A DNA stretch of 5,007 bases from Atribacterota bacterium. Its GTDB lineage: Bacteria; Atribacterota; Phoenicimicrobiia; Phoenicimicrobiales; Phoenicimicrobiaceae. The position numbers and the translations under genes were made by a program. Each line of letters opens with the position of its first letter. The stretch's first letter is position 1. The notes beneath the pieces were generated by a model. That model saw nothing but the letters and a program-made list of their open reading frames with translations. It made no database searches and was not told where the DNA came from. The stretch lies in contig DAOUTX010000093.1 of assembly GCA_030668465.1 (NCBI GenBank), positions 1-5,007 on the forward strand, given 5' to 3'. Below, one piece after another: positions 1-5,007 of this stretch.

Positions 1-423
1 CGTCTTTAAATTTAAATCTGCACTTTTTTCTAAAATAATATTAAGGGCTCTGATTATCCTCTGAATTCCATATTCTTCTCCTGCTCCTGTATGAGCTCCC
101 GGGTGAATAATTAGATAAGGGTCAGGTAATAAAAGGTCTGCTCTTTTCATCTCTTCTAAAAAAGCATTAATTGATTTGAAATAAAGTTCATCTGAAGGAG
201 AAGCCAAATTAATGAGATAAGAGGTGTGAATAAAAACGGGGTTAATATTAGAATTTTTTAAATTCTCTCTAAAACTTTCTACTTCGTCCTTTTTTAGTAT
301 CTTCTCTCTCCAGGTGGATGCATTCTTAGAAAATATCTGCATAGTACTACATCCTAATTCCTCTGCCCTCTTAACAGAATTATCTACTCCCCCGGCGATA
401 GAAATATGGCATCCAATCTTCAA
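1..423 (-). CDS. nfo: Deoxyribonuclease IV (AP endonuclease family 2), N-terminal part, cut by window edge
   Basis: Translating the minus strand from 423 to 1 gives 141 uninterrupted codons. The protein begins LKIGCHISIAGGVDNSVKRA, the typical opening of endonuclease IV. It has the SYLINL-x-x-P motif at residues 68-76, preceded by His66, and IIHPGAH at 105-111 with His107. These align with E. coli Nfo His69 and His109, two ligands of the trinuclear zinc site. The remaining ligands (Glu145, Asp179, His182 and later in E. coli) would lie beyond the edge. The family cleaves DNA 5' of abasic sites in base-excision repair and folds as a TIM barrel in the cytoplasm. TTG at 423-421 is chosen as the start because it encodes the usual M-K-I-G opening, AGAGGA lies 8 nt upstream, and an in-frame TAA occurs shortly upstream with no ATG between. 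About half of the usual length of 280 or so residues is present. The gene is divergent from its neighbour, so they are probably transcribed separately. Confidence 0.95.
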   Translation of the reverse strand, partial: MKIGCHISIAGGVDNSVKRAEELGCSTMQIFSKNASTWREKILKKDEVESFRENLKNSNINPVFIHTSYLINLASPSDELYFKSINAFLEEMKRADLLLPDPYLIIHPGAHTGAGEEYGIQRIIRALNIILEKSADLNLKT

Positions 424-431
424 TCTCCGTT

Positions 432-437
432 TCCTCT
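432..437 (-). promoter_or_regulatory. Ribosome-binding site of nfo, supporting a TTG start
   Basis: The minus strand reads AGAGGA here, 8 nt before the TTG at 423. No in-frame ATG lies between the upstream stop codon and this TTG. The site therefore supports a non-ATG start and explains why an ATG-only search misses the gene. A second purine run (GGAG at 428-425) is too close to the start to be the main site. Confidence 0.6.
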
Positions 438-495
438 TTTCTTCTTCGGTTATTTAATTTTGATAATAAAAATTAGAGATTATTGAAAAATTTCA

Positions 496-523
496 TTGAC
501 TTCTCTACTTTTATAAGTATAAC
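496..523 (+). promoter_or_regulatory. Sigma-70-type promoter for the membrane protein at 609
   Basis: TTGACT (496-501, 5 of 6 to the -35 consensus) and TATAAC (518-523, 5 of 6 to the -10 consensus) are separated by 16 bp in a very AT-rich stretch. Transcription would start near 530 and leave a leader of about 80 nt before the ATG at 609. A second TATAAC lies at 531-536, and TATAAG at 512-517 also resembles a -10, so the exact start could shift. I see no equally good promoter in the opposite direction for nfo. A weak TATTAT on the minus strand at 468-463 is the best -10 candidate. Confidence 0.55.
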
Positions 524-597
524 ATATTACTATAACCTAATTAAACAATTATTACTCTTACGCCTTACTCGCCTAAAAAATTTTTCAGCTTAAAAAT

Positions 598-602
598 AGG
601 GG
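598..602 (+). promoter_or_regulatory. Ribosome-binding site of the 609 gene
   Basis: AGGGG followed by AAAG lies 6 nt before the ATG at 609. This is normal spacing for a strong Shine-Dalgarno site and fixes the start codon. Confidence 0.6.
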
Positions 603-608
603 AAAGAA

Positions 609-1244
609 ATGTATAAACAAATCCTAAAAGAATTAAAAGAACATACTCCTTTTACTGCTTTCGGAGCTGCTACCGGAATAATTTTAATAATATTTTTTCA
701 AAAACTGCCCTCTGAATCTTCCTATAATATTTTTTATACCCTTCACCCTCTCCATGTTTTTTTTAGCGCGCTGGTTACTGCCTCTATGTATAATTTTTAT
801 AAATGCGGGACGGGTAAGAAAAAATGCAACCTGGGAGTTTTAATTTTTGTAGGTTATGTGGGTTCTATCGGAATAGCTACATTAAGTGATTCGGTAATCC
901 CCTATCTGGGTGAAATTTTGCTCGATCTGCCCCATCGAGAAATTCATTTGGGTTTTATTGAAGAATGGTGGCTGGTCAATCCTTTGGCCTTATTCGGAAT
1001 TGGAATAGCTTATCTAAAGCCCTCTACAAAGTTCCCTCACTTTGGTCATGTCCTCCTCAGTACTTGGGCTTCGCTCTTCCATATTATTATGGCTTTAGGG
1101 CAAACTTTGAATTGGTTTACTTATATTGGTATTTTTATTTTTTTATTTCTCTCTGTTTGGATACCTTGCTGCCTGAGTGATATCGTATTTCCTCTTTTAT
1201 TTGTAAAAACACCAAAAAATCACAAAAATCCTATAAGAAACTAA
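609..1244 (+). CDS. Multi-pass integral membrane protein of unknown function, histidine-rich
   Basis: I do not recognise a named family. The 211 residues form about six hydrophobic segments (roughly 15-31, 43-63, 75-94, 122-136, 147-163, 167-187), with a short Lys-rich N-terminus and a basic tail ending KNHKNPIRN. There is no signal peptide, so it should be an inner-membrane protein. Polar residues fall in or at the edges of the membrane segments: His46 and His49 (HPLH), His109 and His113 (HREIH), Glu118-Glu119, His144 and His147 (HFGH), His158, Asp94 and Asp191. The motif L-S-D-x-V-x-P-x-L occurs twice, at 92-100 (LSDSVIPYL) and 189-197 (LSDIVFPLL), which suggests an internal duplication or a paired functional site. 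The pattern would suit metal or ion binding or transport, but that is inference only. The gene has its own promoter and ribosome-binding site, and the palindromic element separates it from the genes downstream. Confidence 0.8.
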   Translation: MYKQILKELKEHTPFTAFGAATGIILIIFFQKLPSESSYNIFYTLHPLHVFFSALVTASMYNFYKCGTGKKKCNLGVLIFVGYVGSIGIATLSDSVIPYLGEILLDLPHREIHLGFIEEWWLVNPLALFGIGIAYLKPSTKFPHFGHVLLSTWASLFHIIMALGQTLNWFTYIGIFIFLFLSVWIPCCLSDIVFPLLFVKTPKNHKNPIRN

Positions 1245-1288
1245 AGGATTAAAAAAAATGATATTATCAATGAAAGATATGGGGAATA
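1245..1288 (+). other. Spacer with a 17-codon reading frame and a short tandem duplication
   Basis: An AAAGGA-like site overlaps the stop of the upstream gene and is followed by ATG at 1258. That frame runs only 17 codons (MILSMKDMGNMGSGLHI) and stops at 1309-1311 inside the palindromic element. It is probably not a real gene, but could be the leftover 5' end of one interrupted by the element. ATATGGGG at 1277-1284 is repeated at 1286-1293, where the second copy forms the left boundary of the element. Confidence 0.3.
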
Positions 1289-1373
1289 TGGGGTCAGGTC
1301 TTCACATTTGACATAACATTTCTAGCTGTCTTATTTAGGATTAAGTTATGTCAAATGTGAAGACCTGACCCCA
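1289..1373. repeat. REPIN/MITE-like palindromic element: perfect 29-bp inverted repeats around a 27-nt loop
   Basis: The left arm (1289-1317) starts TGGGGTCAGGTCTTCACA and ends TTGACATAAC. The right arm (1345-1373) is its exact reverse complement over all 29 bases. The loop (1318-1344) is AT-rich with no long complementarity. Total size is 85 bp. As single-stranded DNA or RNA it would form one long, very stable hairpin. The outer GGGGTCAGGTCTT is, from memory, a recurrent end sequence of dispersed palindromes in many bacterial genomes, often linked to IS200-like (Y1, REP-associated) transposases. No transposase lies in this window, and no clear target-site duplication flanks the arms. There is no T-tract after either arm, so it is not a canonical intrinsic terminator, although the hairpin could still reduce read-through or protect mRNA ends. 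Confidence 0.85.
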
Positions 1374-1431
1374 ATTAAACACTTAAACTGTGGATTATTC
1401 TAAATAATAAGAAGGGCAATTGGCTAATTAA

Positions 1432-1439
1432 AAGGAAGG
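1432..1439 (+). promoter_or_regulatory. Ribosome-binding site of the LolA-like gene
   Basis: AAGGAAGG ends 4 nt before the ATG at 1444. Its AGGA core (1433-1436) lies 7 nt upstream, which is good spacing. The 70 nt between the palindrome and the gene show no convincing -35/-10 pair; the best is a weak TTAAAC with an AT-rich region around 1395-1406. Confidence 0.6.
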
Positions 1440-1443
1440 CATT

Positions 1444-2238
1444 ATGAAAACAAAAGATGGACATTTCAAAATAATTTTTATTTTAATTACATTGTTTTTG
1501 TTAATTTTTAGTGCATCTGTTTTATCCTTCGGGCAAGAACTTACCGGAGAAGAAATTGTAAATAAAGTAAATGAATTAATGAATCAGGATACTGTCCAGG
1601 CAAAAGTAAAAATGACTATTGTTACATCCTCCGGTAAGGAAAGAGTTTTTATCTATGATTCATATAGTAAAAATAAAGGCGAAAAAAATCTATTACGCTA
1701 TATAGAACCCAAACGGGCAAAAGGCCAAGCTATACTGATGCTTAATTATGCTGATGATATTTGGATGTATTTCCCCCGTACAAAACGAATACGCAAGCTT
1801 GCCACCAATTCCAAAAGCCAAAAGATGGAAGGCAGTGATTTCTCTTATGAAGACACCGGTGCAAGTGATGCTTTTATTGAAGATTTCAACAGTAAAAAAC
1901 TTGGCTCCGAAATTAAAGAGGGACATGATTGTTACAAGATTGAAATGCTGAAAAAAGAAGGTATCGAATCCGGTTATTCCCGTTTGATTATGTGGATAAT
2001 AAAAGACAATTTTTACCCGATAGTCATAAATTATTATGACCGGGAAAATCCTGAACTTTTACTAAAAACACTGATTCAATATGATATTAAAAATGTAGAC
2101 GGTATTTCCACTGCCACAAAGATGGTTATGTACAACCAACAGGAAAATTCCCAGACAAGTATAGAAATGCTGGAAATCAAATATAATATAGTATTAGATG
2201 ACAGTTTATTTACTGCAAGAAATCTGCAAAGGAGATAG
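1444..2238 (+). CDS. Exported LolA-like outer-membrane lipoprotein-sorting protein
   Basis: The 264-residue protein opens with a basic stretch and a long hydrophobic core (residues 9-28), then SFGQEL. This is a signal peptide with cleavage probably around residues 24-30. No cysteine occurs near the site, so it should be soluble and periplasmic rather than lipid-anchored. The mature part carries the marks of the LolA-like family (COG2834/PF17131 type): LRYIEPKRAKGQAILML (84-100), DDIWMYFPRTKRIRKL (104-119), MEGSDFSYED (128-137) and a late NFYPIVINYYDR (189-200). Members fold as a half-open beta-barrel with a hydrophobic cavity; classical LolA carries lipoproteins from inner to outer membrane. 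This is the divergent branch usually encoded next to RND/MMPL exporters, not canonical lolA. The next gene starts immediately after its stop codon, so the two are almost certainly co-transcribed. The natural reading is a periplasmic acceptor for a hydrophobic substrate delivered by the exporter; the substrate is unknown. Confidence 0.88.
   Translation: MKTKDGHFKIIFILITLFLLIFSASVLSFGQELTGEEIVNKVNELMNQDTVQAKVKMTIVTSSGKERVFIYDSYSKNKGEKNLLRYIEPKRAKGQAILMLNYADDIWMYFPRTKRIRKLATNSKSQKMEGSDFSYEDTGASDAFIEDFNSKKLGSEIKEGHDCYKIEMLKKEGIESGYSRLIMWIIKDNFYPIVINYYDRENPELLLKTLIQYDIKNVDGISTATKMVMYNQQENSQTSIEMLEIKYNIVLDDSLFTARNLQRR
2228..2234 (+). promoter_or_regulatory. Ribosome-binding site of the exporter, within the end of the LolA-like gene
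   Basis: AAAGGAG lies in the last codons of the upstream gene. Two adjacent ATG codons follow its TAG stop, at 2239 and 2242. The spacing is 4 nt to the first and 7 nt to the second, so the second ATG is the better-placed start and the protein may be 905 rather than 906 residues. The arrangement implies translational coupling of the pair. Confidence 0.65.
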
Positions 2239-4959
2239 ATGATGCGAGAAAAAATCTTAAGGGCTTTAGCTAGGTTGCATGCTCAGCATCCCTGGAAAAT
2301 GTTACTTCTGGTACTTGCCATCACCATCATATTAGGTGCTTTTGCCACTCAGTTGGAACAAAGCATGCGATGGAGCGATTTACTCCCTTCAAAAAGTGAA
2401 AAAACAATTCAATACAATAAAGTAATCAACGAATTTGTAACCGCCACCAATATTATCATCGTAGTCGAAGGTGAAGAAGAGACAATTAAAGCCTATACTG
2501 AAGTGGTTGTCCCTCAAATCAAGCTGGCAACTGACCCAAAAGACGGTAGACCATATATTAAGCGAATTGACTACAAACAGGATATCGATTTTATCCGCGA
2601 ACACGGCCTGATGCTGGTCAAAGCCGATAACCTGCAAAACATGAAAGAATTATACCAAAATCCCAATTTAGTCCCCCTGCTTACCAATTTAAATAACAGT
2701 TTTGAAAAGGAATATGTGGGTCGGGAAGAATCGATTTCTACCCGGGAAAAAGAGGACAATACCATCATTATATTAGACAGCATTTCCCATTTAATTTCTA
2801 TCATGCAAGATTATTCTTCCGGCAAAATCCATTCTCCGGAAGAAGCTCAAAAAGCAGTAGATAAATTAATACTGGGAGAACCTTACCTTTTATCTTATGA
2901 TAAACAAGCGCTTATTATTAATGCCATCCCTAATTTTAGCATGACCGATATGGATAAAATGATTTCGGGAACAGATACTATTCAAGAAATAGTTGATAAG
3001 GTGAAAAAGGATTTTCCTGAAGTAAAAGCGGGTTTAACTGGGATGATTCCCCTTGGTCGTGATGAGATGGTATATGGGCAGCAGAGTATGGGTTATACCA
3101 GTATCATTGCTTTTATTGCAATTTTAATTTTACTCATTCTTTCTTTTCGAATGTGGGCTGCTCCCCTCTTTGCCATTCTCAATTTGGTAGTCGGACTTGT
3201 CTGGGCAATCGGTTTAGCTGCCATTCTGGTTAAGAGTTTAAACATTATGACTTCAATGGTTACGGTTATTCTCATTGGATTGGGAATTGATTTTTCCATC
3301 CATATCATCTCCATTTTTACTGAAAGCCGCTCCATAGGTAAACCGATTAATAAATCCATAGAAGATACTTTCTTAAAAAGCGGCAAAGGCATATTAACCG
3401 GAGGCCTGACAACCTGTGGTGCTTTCTTTGCCTTAATCATCAGCTCTTCCCGCGGAATGAAAGAGGTGGGTATTGTCAGCAGTGTCGGTTTGCTAGCCAT
3501 ATTAATCGTTACCTTTCTTTTCCTGCCCTCACTTTTGGTATTGCGGGAACGTCGCCTGGAAAAGAAACTGGCAGAGGGAAAAATAAAGAGTAAACCGGTT
3601 TACAAGGATATTTCCTTAAGAGCATTTGGAAAAGGATGCAGCTGGTTATCCGGAAATTATATGGTTACTATCTTTTGCGTAGTACTTATCACTATCTTTT
3701 TACTAGTCTCTGCTTCCCGAATCTCTTTTGACCATAATTACATGAATATGGAGCCAGAAGGATTAATTTCCATCACCTTGCAGGATACGATATTGGATAA
3801 ATTCGATTTAAGTATGGATTATGCATTAATTTTAGCCGACAGTGTTGAAGAATCCAGAGAAATGACTAAAGCATTAAAAAATATAAAATCGGCGGCAATT
3901 ATTGATGATATATCAATGTATTTTCCTTCTCTTGAGGAACAGCGAAAGCGAATCCCCCATATCCAGGAAATCAATCGATCCATATCAAGTGCAGTAATAG
4001 CAAATGATATTTTGGATACCGAATTGAACCAAGTAATTTCAGAACTGGATAGATTAGAAATGAATATTATGGAAATTCAGGATATGGCTTATATGGGAGG
4101 ACAGGACAAGGTGGACAGAAAATGCAGTGAAATTGTGGGAAATCCCGATGACCCCCAGTCATTAAGCATTATTGCACAGTTTATCGATTCCCTGGAAAAC
4201 AACCGGCTGAGCGGTTTAAAGGGATTAAAGGAATTTCAAAAACATGCAGCACCCTATTTTAAAGAATCTGTGCTTAAAATGGCATCAACAGAAAATATTG
4301 TATTGGATGACCTTCCTGCTTCTGTCCTGGATAGATATGCTAATCGAGACCGAACGCAATTCTTGCTAACCGTATTTCCTGCAGAAAATATATGGACAGA
4401 TGTAAACTTCCTGCAGCGGTTTACCAGCGATTTGGATAGAGTCAGTAATAAAGCAACCGGGATGCCTCCGGTAATGCAAGAACTTATCCGAGTGATAGGC
4501 AATGATGGGAAAAATGCGGCGCTCCTTACTGTTTTCGTTGTATTTTTATTATTATGGCTCGATTTTCGCAGCTTTAAATATGCTATTATCGCCATGATAC
4601 CTCTGGTAGCCGGTGTGATTTGGATGGTTGGGCTCATGCATTTAGTCAGTATGCAGCTCACCGTGGTTAACGTCATGGGCCTGCCTATGATTATCGGTAT
4701 CGGAATAGATTATGGTGTACATATCGTACACCGTTGGCACATTGAAGGCAATAAAAAAGTAAATCAAATATTTGCCAGTACCGGAAAGGCTATCTTTCTT
4801 ACCAGTATTACCACCATGTTGGCTTTTGGTTCTTTAATCTTTTCTATCTGGCGTGGGTTTGGCAGCTTGGGTGCTGCTATGTTCATCGGTGTCGGTGCCT
4901 GTTTTCTCTCCACAGTTATAATTTTACCAGGTATTATCGGATTTACAGAAAGAAAATAA
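2239..4959 (+). CDS. MMPL/RND-superfamily exporter (COG1033 type), complete, 12 TM segments
   Basis: The 906 residues show the RND architecture of two homologous halves. Half one has TM1 at about 19-37, a large extracytoplasmic domain at 38-283, then TM2-TM6 at about 286-434. A basic cytoplasmic linker (435-465) follows. Half two has TM7 at about 473-492, a second extracytoplasmic domain at 493-757, then TM8-TM12 at about 758-900. TM4 contains GLGIDFSIH (347-355, Asp351) and TM10 contains GIGIDYGVH (820-828, Asp824), the paired GxGIDxxxH motifs of this family whose aspartates are thought to relay protons. Such proteins use the proton gradient to move lipids, hopanoids or other hydrophobic molecules out of the inner membrane. 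The second extracytoplasmic domain holds a long, largely helical stretch at about 560-700 with coiled-coil-like spacing (LNQVISELDRLEMNIMEIQ). The gene is intact and abuts the LolA-like gene, with which it probably forms a transport unit. No TolC or membrane-fusion partner is visible. The substrate cannot be assigned, and it is not a canonical AcrB-type drug pump, which would be over 1000 residues. Confidence 0.92.
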   Translation: MMREKILRALARLHAQHPWKMLLLVLAITIILGAFATQLEQSMRWSDLLPSKSEKTIQYNKVINEFVTATNIIIVVEGEEETIKAYTEVVVPQIKLATDPKDGRPYIKRIDYKQDIDFIREHGLMLVKADNLQNMKELYQNPNLVPLLTNLNNSFEKEYVGREESISTREKEDNTIIILDSISHLISIMQDYSSGKIHSPEEAQKAVDKLILGEPYLLSYDKQALIINAIPNFSMTDMDKMISGTDTIQEIVDKVKKDFPEVKAGLTGMIPLGRDEMVYGQQSMGYTSIIAFIAILILLILSFRMWAAPLFAILNLVVGLVWAIGLAAILVKSLNIMTSMVTVILIGLGIDFSIHIISIFTESRSIGKPINKSIEDTFLKSGKGILTGGLTTCGAFFALIISSSRGMKEVGIVSSVGLLAILIVTFLFLPSLLVLRERRLEKKLAEGKIKSKPVYKDISLRAFGKGCSWLSGNYMVTIFCVVLITIFLLVSASRISFDHNYMNMEPEGLISITLQDTILDKFDLSMDYALILADSVEESREMTKALKNIKSAAIIDDISMYFPSLEEQRKRIPHIQEINRSISSAVIANDILDTELNQVISELDRLEMNIMEIQDMAYMGGQDKVDRKCSEIVGNPDDPQSLSIIAQFIDSLENNRLSGLKGLKEFQKHAAPYFKESVLKMASTENIVLDDLPASVLDRYANRDRTQFLLTVFPAENIWTDVNFLQRFTSDLDRVSNKATGMPPVMQELIRVIGNDGKNAALLTVFVVFLLLWLDFRSFKYAIIAMIPLVAGVIWMVGLMHLVSMQLTVVNVMGLPMIIGIGIDYGVHIVHRWHIEGNKKVNQIFASTGKAIFLTSITTMLAFGSLIFSIWRGFGSLGAAMFIGVGACFLSTVIILPGIIGFTERK

Positions 4960-4994
4960 TGTTAAGGGGTTCTTCTGACAATAGAATACCAAAA

Positions 4995-5000
4995 AAAGGA
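4995..5000 (+). promoter_or_regulatory. Possible ribosome-binding site of a gene starting at or beyond the window edge
   Basis: AAAGGA within a purine run (4991-5000) is the only notable signal in the 48 bases after the exporter stop codon. TTG at 5001 is too close to it, but the last base (A at 5007) could begin an ATG at suitable spacing. No terminator hairpin is visible after the exporter, so the operon may continue. This is a suggestion only. Confidence 0.25.
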
Positions 5001-5007
5001 TTGAATA

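Noticed and set aside
551..573. Short near-repeat of TTACGCC and TTACTCGCC in the leader
   Set aside because: It is too short and imperfect to call an operator without comparison to relatives.
1..608. CRISPR array, tRNA or riboswitch in the left part
   Set aside because: There are no spaced direct repeats, no cloverleaf and no recognised aptamer core. Positions 1-423 are explained by nfo.
965..1180. 71-codon plus-strand frame inside the 609 gene
   Set aside because: It is an out-of-frame shadow of the membrane protein, whose own frame carries the repeated motif and a proper ribosome-binding site.
1258..1311. 17-codon ATG frame after an AAAGGA site
   Set aside because: It is very short, runs into the palindromic element, and has no recognisable features. 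It is kept only as a possible remnant.
1289..1380. Palindrome as an intrinsic terminator of the 609 gene
   Set aside because: The stem is strong, but the bases after it are AATTAAAC with no T-tract, and the 27-nt loop is much larger than in terminators.
3093..3500. 135-codon minus-strand reading frame
   Set aside because: It lies entirely opposite conserved TM and motif regions of the exporter, and its translation is low-complexity with no family features.
4254..4676. 140-codon minus-strand reading frame
   Set aside because: It is antisense to the exporter's second half. It lacks a plausible ribosome-binding context and any recognisable domain.

Overview
The window looks like an AT-rich bacterial chromosome segment with conventional Shine-Dalgarno sites and compact gene spacing. 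An exported LolA-like protein beside an RND-type exporter fits a diderm, probably anaerobic bacterium. A candidate phylum such as Atribacterota is only a guess, because no RNA or ribosomal marker gene is present, and an archaeon is not strictly excluded.

Layout: (1) Positions 1-423, minus strand, hold the N-terminal 141 codons of a deoxyribonuclease IV (Nfo-type AP endonuclease). It starts at TTG and is cut by the window edge. (2) Positions 424-608 are a divergent intergenic region with a good sigma-70-type promoter pointing right. (3) Positions 609-1244 encode a 211-residue multi-pass membrane protein of unknown function, rich in histidines and carrying a repeated S-D-x-V-x-P motif. (4) Positions 1245-1443 are intergenic and dominated by a perfect 29-bp inverted repeat around a 27-nt loop (1289-1373). 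This is a REPIN- or MITE-like element whose outer sequence begins TGGGGTCAGGTCTT. (5) Positions 1444-2238 encode an exported LolA-like outer-membrane lipoprotein-sorting protein. (6) Positions 2239-4959 (or from 2242) encode a complete 12-TM MMPL/RND exporter of the COG1033 type, directly abutting the previous gene. (7) The last 48 bases are non-coding and may carry the ribosome-binding site of a following gene.

The functional core is the two-gene unit at 1444-4959. A membrane exporter with two large extracytoplasmic domains is translated straight after a periplasmic protein of a fold that binds lipid or acyl chains. The likely joint role is proton-driven extraction of a hydrophobic substrate from the inner membrane and hand-over to the periplasmic carrier. 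The substrate cannot be told from sequence. The Nfo gene and the unknown membrane protein are probably separate transcription units.

The most unusual items are the palindromic element and the unnamed histidine-rich membrane protein. I saw no CRISPR array, tRNA, rRNA, complete insertion sequence or clearly new multi-gene system.
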